From NCBI GenBank assembly GCA_032055545.1, contig DAMBQR010000001.1, positions 83,492-147,491 on the forward strand: a DNA stretch of 64,000 nt, given 5' to 3'. The translations under genes were made by a program, and so were the position numbers. This DNA comes from Pseudescherichia sp032055545 (GTDB lineage Bacteria; Pseudomonadota; Gammaproteobacteria; Enterobacterales; Enterobacteriaceae). The notes beneath the pieces are model-generated. The model searched no databases and had not been told where the DNA came from. It saw only the letters and a list, made by a program, of their open reading frames with translations. Below are positions 16,829 to 25,255 of the stretch, piece after piece (the first letter of the stretch is position 1; every line of letters starts with the position of its first letter).

Positions 16829-17935
16829 ATGTTGTATCGTTTATGGACGCTGATCCGCAAAGAGCTGCAATCCCTGCTGCGGGAGCCGCAGACCCGCGCG
16901 ATTTTAATTGTGCCAGTGCTGATCCAGGTGCTGCTGTTCCCCTTTGCCGCCACCCTTGAGGTGACCAACGCCACCATCGCCATCTATAACGAAGACAGCG
17001 GCAGGCACGCGGTGGAGCTGACCCAGCGCTTTGCCCGCGCCAAAGCCTTTACTCACGTTTTGCTGCTGAGAAGCCCGCAAGAGATTCGGCCCACCCTCGA
17101 CACGCAAAAGGCGCTGCTGCTGGTGCGCTTCCCGGCGGATTTCTCGCGTAATCTCGATACCTTCCAGACCGCGCCGATGCAGCTGATCCTTGACGGGCGT
17201 AACTCCAACAGCGCGCAGATTGCCGCCAACTATCTTCAGCAGGTGGTAAAGGATTATCAGCAGGAGCTGATGACAGGAAAAGCGAAACCTAACAACAGCG
17301 AGCTGGTGGTGCGGAACTGGTATAACCCCAACCTCGACTATAAATGGTTCGTGGTGCCGTCGCTGATTGCCATGATCACAACTATCGGCGTGATGATTGT
17401 CACCTCGCTGTCGGTGGCCCGGGAGCGGGAACAGGGTACGCTCGATCAGCTGCTGGTATCGCCTCTCGCCACCTGGCAGATTTTCGTCGGCAAAGCGGTT
17501 CCGGCCCTGATCGTCGCCACCTTCCAGGCCAGTATCGTATTGGCGATCGGCATCTGGGCCTACCAGATCCCCTTCGCGGGATCGCTAATGCTCTTCTACT
17601 TCACGATGCTGATCTATGGGCTGTCGCTGGTGGGCTTTGGCCTGCTGATCTCTGCGCTCTGCGCCACACAGCAGCAGGCCTTTATCGGCGTGTTTGTCTT
17701 TATGATGCCGGCGATCCTGCTCTCCGGCTACGTGTCGCCGGTAGAGAATATGCCGGTCTGGCTGCAACATCTGACGTGGGTCAACCCGATCCGGCACTTC
17801 ACCGATATCACCAAGCAGATCTACCTGAAGGACGCGAGTCTGGACATTGTCTGGGGAAGTCTGTGGCCGCTGCTGGTCATCGCGGCCACGACGGGATCAG
17901 TGGCCTACGCGATGTTCCGGCGGAACGTTGCGTAG
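16829..17935 (+). CDS. ybhR: ABC-2 type transporter permease YbhR
   Basis: A 368-residue permease, the same length as E. coli YbhR. One N-terminal span and a periplasmic domain precede five or six C-terminal spans. The ABC-2 motif is VAREREQGTLDQLLVSPLATWQ. ATG 16829 gives MLYRLWTLIRKEL, the family start. An upstream in-frame extension runs through the REP element and is rejected. The last 39 nt overlap the convergent ybhQ gene. It is the partner of YbhS. Confidence 0.94.
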   Translation: MLYRLWTLIRKELQSLLREPQTRAILIVPVLIQVLLFPFAATLEVTNATIAIYNEDSGRHAVELTQRFARAKAFTHVLLLRSPQEIRPTLDTQKALLLVRFPADFSRNLDTFQTAPMQLILDGRNSNSAQIAANYLQQVVKDYQQELMTGKAKPNNSELVVRNWYNPNLDYKWFVVPSLIAMITTIGVMIVTSLSVAREREQGTLDQLLVSPLATWQIFVGKAVPALIVATFQASIVLAIGIWAYQIPFAGSLMLFYFTMLIYGLSLVGFGLLISALCATQQQAFIGVFVFMMPAILLSGYVSPVENMPVWLQHLTWVNPIRHFTDITKQIYLKDASLDIVWGSLWPLLVIAATTGSVAYAMFRRNVA

Positions 17936-18307
17936 CTTCTTATCTTTTGCCAGCAGCGACACAATCGCCGGACCAGCAAGGATCGCCAGCCCTACCGGGG
18001 CCAGCAGCAGGTCGTTGTGCACCACGCGGGAGAGCAGCCAGAGCGCAATCAGAGAGGCCCCGAAGTACCAGGAGGTGGTCAGCTCCTCGAGAAAATCCCC
18101 TACTTCACGCCAGAGCCCGTCATGATGACGCTGCAGGACCAGCATCAGCAATACCGTAACGCCGTAAACCACGCACAGGCTTAAGCCGACACGCACCAGC
18201 GCCCCGCTCATCCAGCCCATTACCAGCGCCGCTACGACAATAAAATGCGACATAATCTGCCAGCAACCGAGGCCGGTTGCTACACGAATACGCTGTTGCC
18301 ACTTCAT
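17897..18307 (-). CDS. ybhQ: Inner membrane protein YbhQ
   Basis: A 136-residue membrane protein with four hydrophobic segments (about 16-36, 38-58, 83-97 and 102-120) and a basic C-terminus (KDKKLRNVPPEHRVGH). It matches E. coli YbhQ; function unknown. The start at 18307 has a GGAGAGAA-type ribosome site upstream. Its 3' end overlaps ybhR by 39 nt in antisense. Confidence 0.9.
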   Translation of the reverse strand: MKWQQRIRVATGLGCWQIMSHFIVVAALVMGWMSGALVRVGLSLCVVYGVTVLLMLVLQRHHDGLWREVGDFLEELTTSWYFGASLIALWLLSRVVHNDLLLAPVGLAILAGPAIVSLLAKDKKLRNVPPEHRVGH

Positions 18308-18440
18308 GGATTCTCTCCTGAAGAATTTTATCTGTTGTTGAGATTACCGGACTTTACGGAAAAATCCGTAAGGCCGCATCTTTTTGTGACAGATACTACA
18401 CTTTATTTCCATCAGGATAGCGTCACTGGCGGGATACAAG

Positions 18441-19202
18441 ATGACAGATCAGAATCGGCAATTCTCTTTGAAAGTGCTTACTATTAATACACACAAGGGT
18501 TTTACCGCGTTTAACAAACGCTTTATTTTACCGGAGTTACGCGACGCGGTACGCACCGTCGGTGCCGATATTGTCTGCCTGCAGGAGGTCATGGGGGCGC
18601 ACGAGGTCCATCCGCTGCACGTGGAGAACTGGCCCGATACCACCCACTACGAATTTCTGGCCGATACGATGTGGAGCGATTTCGCATACGGGCGTAACGC
18701 CGTCTATCCCGAAGGGCATCATGGTAACGCGGTGCTCTCCCGCTATCCCATCGTTCACTATGAGAACCGCGACGTCTCGGTTGACGGCAGCGAGAAACGC
18801 GGCCTGCTCTACTGCCGCATTGTACCGCCGCAGCTTAACCGACCGATTCATGTTATCTGCGTCCATCTTGGGTTACGCGAAGCACATCGTCAGGCCCAGC
18901 TCACTATGCTGGCCGAGTGGGTAAACGCTTTCCCGGAAGGGGAGCCGGTGCTGGTGGCGGGCGACTTTAACGACTGGCGGGTCAAAGCGAACTACCCGCT
19001 GAAAAAAGAGGCGGGACTGGAGGAGATCTTTACCCGGGCGAAGGGCCGTCCGGCACGTACGTTTCCGGTCAGCCTGCCGCTGCTGCGTCTTGACCGTATC
19101 TATGTTAAGAACGCCAACGCCAGCGCCCCTACGGCCCTGCCGCTGCGTAACTGGCGTCATCTGTCCGATCATGCCCCACTGAGCGCGGAGATTCACTTAT
19201 GA
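18441..19202 (+). CDS. ybhP: Endonuclease/exonuclease/phosphatase-fold protein YbhP
   Basis: A 253-residue member of the EEP (DNase I-like) superfamily. It shows the metal-binding Glu in VCLQEVMG, GDFND, and the terminal catalytic SDHAPL. In E. coli it forms an operon with clsB and ybhN, as here: the clsB start overlaps the ybhP stop by 4 nt. Its substrate is unknown; the phospholipid-gene neighbours make a lipid phosphodiesterase role plausible. Confidence 0.92.
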   Translation: MTDQNRQFSLKVLTINTHKGFTAFNKRFILPELRDAVRTVGADIVCLQEVMGAHEVHPLHVENWPDTTHYEFLADTMWSDFAYGRNAVYPEGHHGNAVLSRYPIVHYENRDVSVDGSEKRGLLYCRIVPPQLNRPIHVICVHLGLREAHRQAQLTMLAEWVNAFPEGEPVLVAGDFNDWRVKANYPLKKEAGLEEIFTRAKGRPARTFPVSLPLLRLDRIYVKNANASAPTALPLRNWRHLSDHAPLSAEIHL

Positions 19203-20446
19203 AATGCGGATGGCGAGAAGGAAACCGCATCCAGCTGCTGGAGAACGGTGACGAATATTACCCGGCTGTGTTCAAAGCCATTGAGCAGGCACAGCGTAAG
19301 GTGATCCTGGAAACCTTTATCTGGTTTGACGACGACGTGGGTCGCCAGCTGCATGCGGTGCTACTGCGTACCGCCCAGCGCGGGGTAAATATTGAAGTGC
19401 TGCTGGACGGCTACGGATCCCCCGATCTCAGCGATGAGTTCGTCGGCCAGCTTACCGCCGCCGGGGTGGTATTCCGTTACTACGATCCGCGTCCGCCGCT
19501 GCTTGGCATGCGTACCAACGTTTTCCGCCGGATGCACCGTAAGATTGTGGTGATCGATAGCACCGTGGCCTTTGTCGGCGGCATTAACTACTCCGCCGAG
19601 CATATGAGCGACTACGGCCCGGAGGCTAAGCAGGACTACGCCGTGCGGGTGGAAGGCCCGGTGGTGGAGGATATCCTCCAGTTCGAACTGGAGAACCTGC
19701 CGGAGCACGCCCAGACCCGCCGCTGGTGGCAGCAGCGGCGCCGCCACCAGGCGCCGGAGAATCGCCAGCCCGGCGAAGCGCAGGCGCTGTTTGTCTGGCG
19801 CGATAACGACGATCACCGGGATGACATTGAGCGTCACTATCTGAAGATGCTGGCGAATGCCAAACGTGAAGTGATCATCGCCAACGCCTACTTCTTCCCC
19901 GGCTACCGCCTGCTGCACGCGATGCGCAACGCCGCCCGCCGTGGCGTGACGGTAAAGCTGATAGTTCAGGGCGAGCCGGATATGCCTATTGTTAAGGTGG
20001 GCGCGCGTCTGCTCTATAACTATCTGGTGAAGGGCGGCGTGCAGGTGTATGAGTACCGTCGCCGACCGCTGCACGGCAAGGTGGCGGTGATGGACGATCA
20101 CTGGGCCACCGTTGGCTCCAGCAACCTCGATCCCCTTAGCCTCTCCCTTAACCTGGAGGCTAACCTGATTATCCACGACCGCGGCTTTAACCAGACCCTG
20201 CGCGACAACCTGAACGGCATCCTGCAGCACGACTGCGTGCGGGTGGATGAGACCATGGTACCAAGACGCAGCTGGTGGAACCTGGCGAAGAGCGTGGTGG
20301 TCTTCCACTTCCTGCGTAAATTCCCGGCCATGGTGGGCTGGTTGCCGGCCCATACGCCCAAGCTTTCGCTCGTAGCGCCTCCGGTTCAGCCGGAGATGGA
20401 GACTCAGGATCGCGTCGATACGGAAAGCAGAGAGGTTAATCCCTGA
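19199..20446 (+). CDS. clsB: Cardiolipin synthase B
   Basis: A 415-residue phospholipase D superfamily enzyme without N-terminal membrane spans, unlike ClsA. Both HKD motifs are present: HRKIVVIDSTVAFVGG (about 118) and HGKVAVMDDHWATVGSSN (about 297). ClsB condenses two phosphatidylglycerols into cardiolipin and can also use phosphatidylethanolamine or make PG. ATGA overlap with ybhP and TGATG overlap with ybhN show tight coupling. Confidence 0.96.
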   Translation: MKCGWREGNRIQLLENGDEYYPAVFKAIEQAQRKVILETFIWFDDDVGRQLHAVLLRTAQRGVNIEVLLDGYGSPDLSDEFVGQLTAAGVVFRYYDPRPPLLGMRTNVFRRMHRKIVVIDSTVAFVGGINYSAEHMSDYGPEAKQDYAVRVEGPVVEDILQFELENLPEHAQTRRWWQQRRRHQAPENRQPGEAQALFVWRDNDDHRDDIERHYLKMLANAKREVIIANAYFFPGYRLLHAMRNAARRGVTVKLIVQGEPDMPIVKVGARLLYNYLVKGGVQVYEYRRRPLHGKVAVMDDHWATVGSSNLDPLSLSLNLEANLIIHDRGFNQTLRDNLNGILQHDCVRVDETMVPRRSWWNLAKSVVVFHFLRKFPAMVGWLPAHTPKLSLVAPPVQPEMETQDRVDTESREVNP

Positions 20447-21408
20447 TGAGCAAATCACATCCTCGCTGGCGGTTGGCGAAAAAGATCCTGACCTGGGTCT
20501 TCTTTATTGCCGTGACGGTGCTGCTGGTGGTCTATGCCCGTACGGTGGACTGGGGCGACGTCTGGAACGTTATTCGTAACTATAACCGCACGCCGCTGCT
20601 GATCTCTGTCGTGCTGGTGGTGGTGAGCTACCTGCTCTACGGCTGCTATGATCTGCTGGCCCGCGCCTACTGCGGGCATAAGCTGGCTGCGCGCCAGGTG
20701 ATGCTGGTATCGTTTGTCTGCTACGCCTTTAACCTGACGCTCAGTACCTGGGTGGGCGGGATCGGCATGCGCTACCGCCTCTACTCCCGTCTCGGCCTGC
20801 CCAGCAGCACCATCACCCGGATCTTCTCGTTAAGCATTACCACCAACTGGCTGGGCTATATTCTGCTCGGCGGGATCATCTTTACCTTCGGCATCGTAGA
20901 GCTGCCATCGCACTGGTATATCGACGAAGGGACGTTGCGTATCGTCGGCGTGGTGCTGCTGCTGCTGATTGCTGCCTACCTCTGGTTCTGCGCCTTTGCA
21001 AAACGTCGGCATATGACGGTGAAGGGCCAGAAGCTGGTGTTGCCCTCGTTTAAGTTTGCTCTGGCACAGATGGTGATCTCCAGCGCTAACTGGATGGCGA
21101 TGGGGGCTATTATCTGGCTGCTGCTGGGCCAGGAGGTAAATTACTTCTTCGTGCTGGGCGTGCTGCTGGTAAGCAGTATCGCCGGGGTCATTGTGCATAT
21201 TCCGGCGGGGATCGGCGTGCTGGAAGCGGTATTTATCGCCCTGCTGGCGGGTGAGCACGTCTCGCACGGCAAAATTATCGCCGCCCTGCTCGCCTATCGC
21301 GTACTCTACTACTTCCTGCCGCTGATGCTGGCGCTGGTCTGTTATCTGGTGCTGGAGAGCCGGGCGAAAAAGCTGCGGGCGAAGAACGAGCAGGCGATGC
21401 AGAAGTAG
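20446..21408 (+). CDS. ybhN: UPF0104 integral membrane protein YbhN (AglD/MprF-type)
   Basis: A 320-residue polytopic protein with about eight membrane spans in the lysylphosphatidylglycerol synthase/AglD transmembrane family. GGIGMRYRLYSRLGLP and HIPAGIGVLEAVFIALL are family-conserved loops. It starts on the clsB stop (TGATG). The operon with ybhP and clsB suggests a role in phospholipid handling, but the substrate is unknown. E. coli has ybhM beyond it; here ybhM is absent and ybhL follows convergently. Confidence 0.93.
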   Translation: MSKSHPRWRLAKKILTWVFFIAVTVLLVVYARTVDWGDVWNVIRNYNRTPLLISVVLVVVSYLLYGCYDLLARAYCGHKLAARQVMLVSFVCYAFNLTLSTWVGGIGMRYRLYSRLGLPSSTITRIFSLSITTNWLGYILLGGIIFTFGIVELPSHWYIDEGTLRIVGVVLLLLIAAYLWFCAFAKRRHMTVKGQKLVLPSFKFALAQMVISSANWMAMGAIIWLLLGQEVNYFFVLGVLLVSSIAGVIVHIPAGIGVLEAVFIALLAGEHVSHGKIIAALLAYRVLYYFLPLMLALVCYLVLESRAKKLRAKNEQAMQK

Positions 21409-21420
21409 ATTGTTTTACAG

Positions 21421-21446
21421 GCCGGGTGAGCACAAAGCCACCCGGC
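21421..21446. repeat. REP element between ybhN and ybhL
   Basis: GCCGGGTG and CACCCGGC arms with a central bulge lie in the 45-bp convergent gap. The position fits an mRNA-stabilising or gyrase-binding REP unit. Confidence 0.8.
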
Positions 21447-21453
21447 GTTATGC

Positions 21454-22158
21454 TTATCGGCGATTGCCGAAGATCCGCAGCAGCATCAGGAACAGGTTGA
21501 TAAAGTCGAGATAGAGCGTCAACGCACCCAGAATTGCGTACTTACGCAGGTTACCGGTGTCGCTTACGTCGATCTGCTCGCCGATGTTCTTCAGCTTCTG
21601 CGTGTCATAGGCCGTCAGGCCAACGAAGACAATCACCCCGATATAGGTCACTACCCACATCAGCGTCTCGCTCTTCAGCCAGAAGTTGACCAGCGAGGCC
21701 AGCACAATCCCAATCAGCGCCATAAACAGCATATTGCCGAAGCCGCTTAAGTCACGTTTGGTGGTGTAGCCGTAGAGGCTCATGGCCCCGAACATGCCGC
21801 CGGTGACTACAAAGGTGCTGGCGATAGACGAGTAGGTGTAGACCACAAAGATACTGGCGAGGGTCAGGCCGGTCAGCGCTGAGTAGAGCATAAACAGCGT
21901 GGTGGCCATCGCCGCACTGAGCTTATGCACCAGCCCGGAAAGAACAAACACCAGCGCCAGCTGGGCGATAATCAGGCCAAAGAAGGTGATTTTGCTGGAG
22001 AAGACAAACATCATCACCGCAGGGGTATTGGCCGCGAACCAGGCGATAAACGCGGTCAGGAACAGGCCGCAGGTCATCCAGCCGTAGACCTGGGCCATGT
22101 AGGTTTGCAGCCCGCCGCGGGCCTGGACAATTGAATCGGATCGTGGGAATCGGTCCAT
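21454..22158 (-). CDS. ybhL: Bax inhibitor-1 family inner membrane protein YbhL
   Basis: A 234-residue protein with seven membrane spans after a short cytosolic N-terminus (MDRFPRSDSIVQ). GYTTKRDLSGFG and the C-terminal LYLDFINLFLMLLRIFG are conserved Bax inhibitor-1/YccA/YetJ family features. YetJ relatives are pH-sensitive calcium leak channels; a similar role for YbhL is inference. It is monocistronic and convergent with ybhN. Confidence 0.94.
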   Translation of the reverse strand: MDRFPRSDSIVQARGGLQTYMAQVYGWMTCGLFLTAFIAWFAANTPAVMMFVFSSKITFFGLIIAQLALVFVLSGLVHKLSAAMATTLFMLYSALTGLTLASIFVVYTYSSIASTFVVTGGMFGAMSLYGYTTKRDLSGFGNMLFMALIGIVLASLVNFWLKSETLMWVVTYIGVIVFVGLTAYDTQKLKNIGEQIDVSDTGNLRKYAILGALTLYLDFINLFLMLLRIFGNRR

Positions 22159-22216
22159 GATTAACTCCTGTTAAGTGAACACGCTTCTAAGGGTAACACA
22201 TCCTCAGGAAAGCGGC

Positions 22217-22669
22217 TTACCAGCGCTTAGCCGCCTGCTGGTCGCTCTCCCGCGCCTCGACCCAACGATCGCCCTCCTCCGTCGCCTCCCGCTTCCAGAA
22301 GGGGGCGCGGGTCTTCAGGTAGTCCATAATGTACTCCCCGGCGGCAAAAGCGCTGCCGCGATGGACGCTGGTGACGCCAACGAAGACAATCTCATCCCCT
22401 GGCCACAGCTCGCCGATGCGGTGGATCACCGTGACGCGGCCCAGCGGCCAGCGATCGCGGGCCTGCTGGACGATATCCGCCAGCGTCTTCTCGGTCATGC
22501 CAGGGTAGTGCTCAAGCGTCAGGGCGCGCACGCTGTCACCGAGATTGTGATTGCGCACTTTGCCGGTAAAGGTGACTACCGCCCCGTCTTCGTCGCGTTC
22601 CGCCAGCCAGACGTACTCCTCGCCAACGCTAAAGGGATCGCGTCCGACGCGAATGCGGGTATCGCTCAT
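22217..22669 (-). CDS. moaE: Molybdopterin synthase catalytic subunit MoaE
   Basis: A 150-residue large subunit of molybdopterin synthase, last gene of moaABCDE. The family landmarks FTGKVRNHN, LEHYPGMTEK, VTVIHRIGEL and the C-terminal lysine-bearing WKREATEEGDRWVEA are present. ATG 22669 lies one base after the moaD stop. With MoaD thiocarboxylate it inserts two sulfurs into cPMP to make molybdopterin. Confidence 0.97.
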   Translation of the reverse strand: MSDTRIRVGRDPFSVGEEYVWLAERDEDGAVVTFTGKVRNHNLGDSVRALTLEHYPGMTEKTLADIVQQARDRWPLGRVTVIHRIGELWPGDEIVFVGVTSVHRGSAFAAGEYIMDYLKTRAPFWKREATEEGDRWVEARESDQQAAKRW

Positions 22670-22670
22670 C

Positions 22671-22916
22671 TTAACCTCCCGTGACCGGCGGGAAGAGTGC
22701 GACTTCATCGCCGCTTACTACCGGATGGTCAAAACTCACCAGCGTCTGGTTGACCGCCGCCAGCAGGCGGCCCTCCTCCAGCGCCAGCGCCCAACGATCG
22801 CCCCGGGCGGCCAGCTGCTGGCGCAGGGCTTCAACGCTCGAAAATTCGCTCTCCAGCGTCAGGCTATCGCAGCCCACCAGCTCCCGCACCTGGGCAAAAA
22901 AGAGTACTTTAATCAT
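22671..22916 (-). CDS. moaD: Molybdopterin synthase sulfur-carrier subunit MoaD
   Basis: An 81-residue ubiquitin-fold protein, the usual length. The start at 22916 (MIKVLFFAQVRELVG) overlaps the moaC stop by 8 nt. The C-terminus ends VALFPPVTGG, with the Gly-Gly tail that is adenylated by MoeB and thiocarboxylated. Confidence 0.97.
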   Translation of the reverse strand: MIKVLFFAQVRELVGCDSLTLESEFSSVEALRQQLAARGDRWALALEEGRLLAAVNQTLVSFDHPVVSGDEVALFPPVTGG

Positions 22917-23394
22917 CGTTATCCGCCCTGAAATCACCGGATTTGCCGCCGCTCTTCGCCAGCAGGCGAACCGGACCCATCACCATATCTTTCTGTACCG
23001 CTTTACACATGTCGTAGATGGTCAGCGCTGCCACTGACGCCGCGGTTAGCGCCTCCATCTCGACGCCGGTCTTGCCGGTCAGGCGGCACAGGGTGGTAAT
23101 GCGCACCCGATGGTGTTCCGGCTGCGCCTCCAGATTCACTTCGACCTTACTGAGCATCAGCGGGTGGCACAGCGGGATCAGCTCCCAGGTGCGCTTCGCC
23201 GCCTGAATACCTGCAATACGGGCGGTGGCAAAGACGTCACCCTTGTGGTGGCTGCCGTCGATAATCATCGCCAGCGTCTCAGGACGCATCGTGACAAAGG
23301 CTTCCGCCTGCGCTTCGCGCACGGTCTCTGCTTTTGCCGAGACGTCAACCATGTGCGCCTCACCGGCAGCATTAATGTGGGTTAGTTGAGACAT
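22909..23394 (-). CDS. moaC: Cyclic pyranopterin monophosphate synthase MoaC
   Basis: A 161-residue enzyme converting the 3',8-cyclo-GTP made by MoaA into cPMP. The active-site landmarks are KRTWELIPLCHPL (with the catalytic Lys/His region), GKTGVEMEALTA and DMCKA. It lies 3 nt downstream of the moaB stop and overlaps moaD by 8 nt. Confidence 0.97.
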   Translation of the reverse strand: MSQLTHINAAGEAHMVDVSAKAETVREAQAEAFVTMRPETLAMIIDGSHHKGDVFATARIAGIQAAKRTWELIPLCHPLMLSKVEVNLEAQPEHHRVRITTLCRLTGKTGVEMEALTAASVAALTIYDMCKAVQKDMVMGPVRLLAKSGGKSGDFRADNDD

Positions 23395-23397
23395 AGC

Positions 23398-23910
23398 TTA
23401 CTTCTTCAAATGGGGGTGAAAATTGCACGGACGGGTGCGGGCATCGAGCTGCGGCGCAATGATATTTTCCCATGCGGTACGACAGGCTTTGGTGGAGCCA
23501 GGCATGGCAAAAATCAGCGTATTGTTAGCGATACCGGCCACCGCGCGGGACTGGAGCGTGGCGGTGCCAATCTCCTCAAAGGAGAGCATGCGGAACACCT
23601 CACCAAAGCCTTCGACCTCGCGATCGAAGAGTGGCAGCAACGCCTCCGGGGTCTGGTCACCGGCGGTAAAGCCCGTGCCGCCGTTGATTACGATGACCTG
23701 CACCTCATCACTGGCGATCCACGCCGACACCTGGGCGCGAATGGCGTAGCGGCTCTCCTTGACGATGGCTTTCGCCACCACCTGATGACCCGCTTCGTGA
23801 GCTGCATCGCGCAGGAAGTGGCCGGAGGTATCCTCCTCTTCACCGCGACGGCTGGAAACGGTCAGCACGGCAATGCGTGCCGGGACAAACTCTGCGCTGG
23901 CCTGACTCAT
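23398..23910 (-). CDS. moaB: Molybdenum cofactor biosynthesis protein MoaB
   Basis: A 170-residue MogA/MoaB-fold protein with the molybdopterin-binding GGTGFTAGDQTPEAL loop and a MPGSTKA segment. MoaB resembles MogA, but in E. coli it is not essential for Moco synthesis and its role is unclear. It sits between moaA (20 nt) and moaC (3 nt) in the operon. Confidence 0.96.
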   Translation of the reverse strand: MSQASAEFVPARIAVLTVSSRRGEEEDTSGHFLRDAAHEAGHQVVAKAIVKESRYAIRAQVSAWIASDEVQVIVINGGTGFTAGDQTPEALLPLFDREVEGFGEVFRMLSFEEIGTATLQSRAVAGIANNTLIFAMPGSTKACRTAWENIIAPQLDARTRPCNFHPHLKK

Positions 23911-23930
23911 AAACTGCCTCCTTGTAAGGT

Positions 23931-24920
23931 TTATCCGCCAATATAGGAAAGATTTTGCGTGATGCCGGTGTTGCCCTGATGCAGAAAGTGGGTCTGCTTC
24001 TTATGCGTGAGCGCCTCAGCGATGCGCGCCTCCAGCGCCGGCTGCTGGGCATCTTCCGCCAGCAGATCGCGCAGGCTCACGCCGCCGTCACCGAACAGGC
24101 AGAGGTGCAGCTTGCCCACCGATGAGACGCGTAGCCGGTTGCAGCTGGCGCAAAAATCTTTTTCGTAGGGCATGATCAGGCCGATTTCACCGCTGTAGTC
24201 CGGGTGGCAGAAGACCTGCGCCGGGCCGTCGCTGCGGCCGCGCAGCTTCTGGATCCAGCCGCGACGCAGCAGCTCATCGCGCAGCACCATGCCGGAGAGG
24301 TGGTGCTTGCGGAACAGCTCGCTCCCCTCACCGGTCTCCATCAGCTCAATAAAGCGCAGCTGGATGGGACGGGTCTGGATCCACGCCAGGAAGGTATCCA
24401 GCTGGTGGTGATTGACGTCGCGCATCAGCACGGTGTTGACCTTAACCTTCTCGAAGCCCGCCTCGAAAGCAGCATCAATGCCCTGCATCACCTGGTGGAA
24501 CTTATCCTGTCCGGTGATGGCATGAAACTGGCGGGCATCAAGGCTATCGACGCTGACGTTGATCGCGGTCAGCCCGGCTTCACGCCAGCTGGCCACGTCC
24601 CGCGCCAGACGATAGCCGTTGGTGGTCACCGCCAGCTGACGGATAGCGGCGTTTTCCCGCACCGCGGCGATGATCTCGGTAAAGTCGCGGCGCAGCGATG
24701 GCTCTCCGCCGGTCAGCCGCACCTTCTCTGTGCCGAGCGCCGAAAAGGCACGGGTTACCCGCCGAATTTCATCGAGGGTCAGAAAGCTTTTGTTGGTGAC
24801 CCCGCCCGGCTTGTAGCCATCAGGCAGGCAGTAGGTGCAACGAAAATTGCACACGTCGGTAATAGACAGACGCAGGTAATAGAACTTACGCGCGAATGCA
24901 TCGGTAAGCTGTGAGGCCAT
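23931..24920 (-). CDS. moaA: GTP 3',8-cyclase MoaA
   Basis: A 329-residue radical SAM enzyme for the first step of Moco synthesis. The N-terminal cluster motif is CNFRCTYC (C24, C28, C31). A second 4Fe-4S cluster site lies in the C-terminal CASCNRLR...CLF region. The end lacks a canonical Gly-Gly and terminates in NLSYIGG, which does carry Gly-Gly, as needed for activity. The start at 24920 is at the end of the Moco riboswitch (GTGTACATG). Confidence 0.97.
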   Translation of the reverse strand: MASQLTDAFARKFYYLRLSITDVCNFRCTYCLPDGYKPGGVTNKSFLTLDEIRRVTRAFSALGTEKVRLTGGEPSLRRDFTEIIAAVRENAAIRQLAVTTNGYRLARDVASWREAGLTAINVSVDSLDARQFHAITGQDKFHQVMQGIDAAFEAGFEKVKVNTVLMRDVNHHQLDTFLAWIQTRPIQLRFIELMETGEGSELFRKHHLSGMVLRDELLRRGWIQKLRGRSDGPAQVFCHPDYSGEIGLIMPYEKDFCASCNRLRVSSVGKLHLCLFGDGGVSLRDLLAEDAQQPALEARIAEALTHKKQTHFLHQGNTGITQNLSYIGG

Positions 24921-25030
24921 GTACACCTTTCCAAATACGGGAGATGCAGTCATTTCTTCCTGCACCCTGGTGGCAACCGCCACGGCCAAAACACCCTATC
25001 GGTAAGACTTAGGTGCAGAGGCTAGAGTGT
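24921..25030 (-). promoter_or_regulatory. Moco RNA motif (molybdenum cofactor riboswitch) in the moaA leader
   Basis: The leader carries conserved blocks of the E. coli moaA Moco element: CTCTGCACC, TTTGGCCGTG, GCCACCAGGG, GAAGAAATGACT, CTCCCGTAT and GGAAAGGTGTAC just before the ATG. In E. coli this RNA represses moa translation when Moco is plentiful. Boundaries are approximate. Confidence 0.85.
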
Positions 25031-25089
25031 GTTAACGCTATAGATAGCGATAGTAGCGCGATAAAATGACTTTCGCCATCCTCGCCTAT

Positions 25090-25113
25090 CGCTATATAAA
25101 TTGATATATAGCG
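25090..25113. promoter_or_regulatory. ModE-binding palindrome in the moaA promoter region
   Basis: CGCTATAT and ATATAGCG arms are separated by 8 nt, close to the ModE consensus and to the modA-promoter box at 47862. In E. coli ModE-molybdate activates moaA. It lies about 170 nt upstream of moaA, in the gap shared with ybhK. Confidence 0.8.
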
Positions 25114-25255
25114 GCTTAATCATGCATTTTCACTACAGAATACGTGAAAATCAGCCTCTTGCCTTGATATGCATCATTTTCACCCGCCTGGGGCATCGTC
25201 TTTTAGTGGTATTTGCGTTAACGTAGCGCAGTTTTTTAGACATTAAGGAAGAGCT

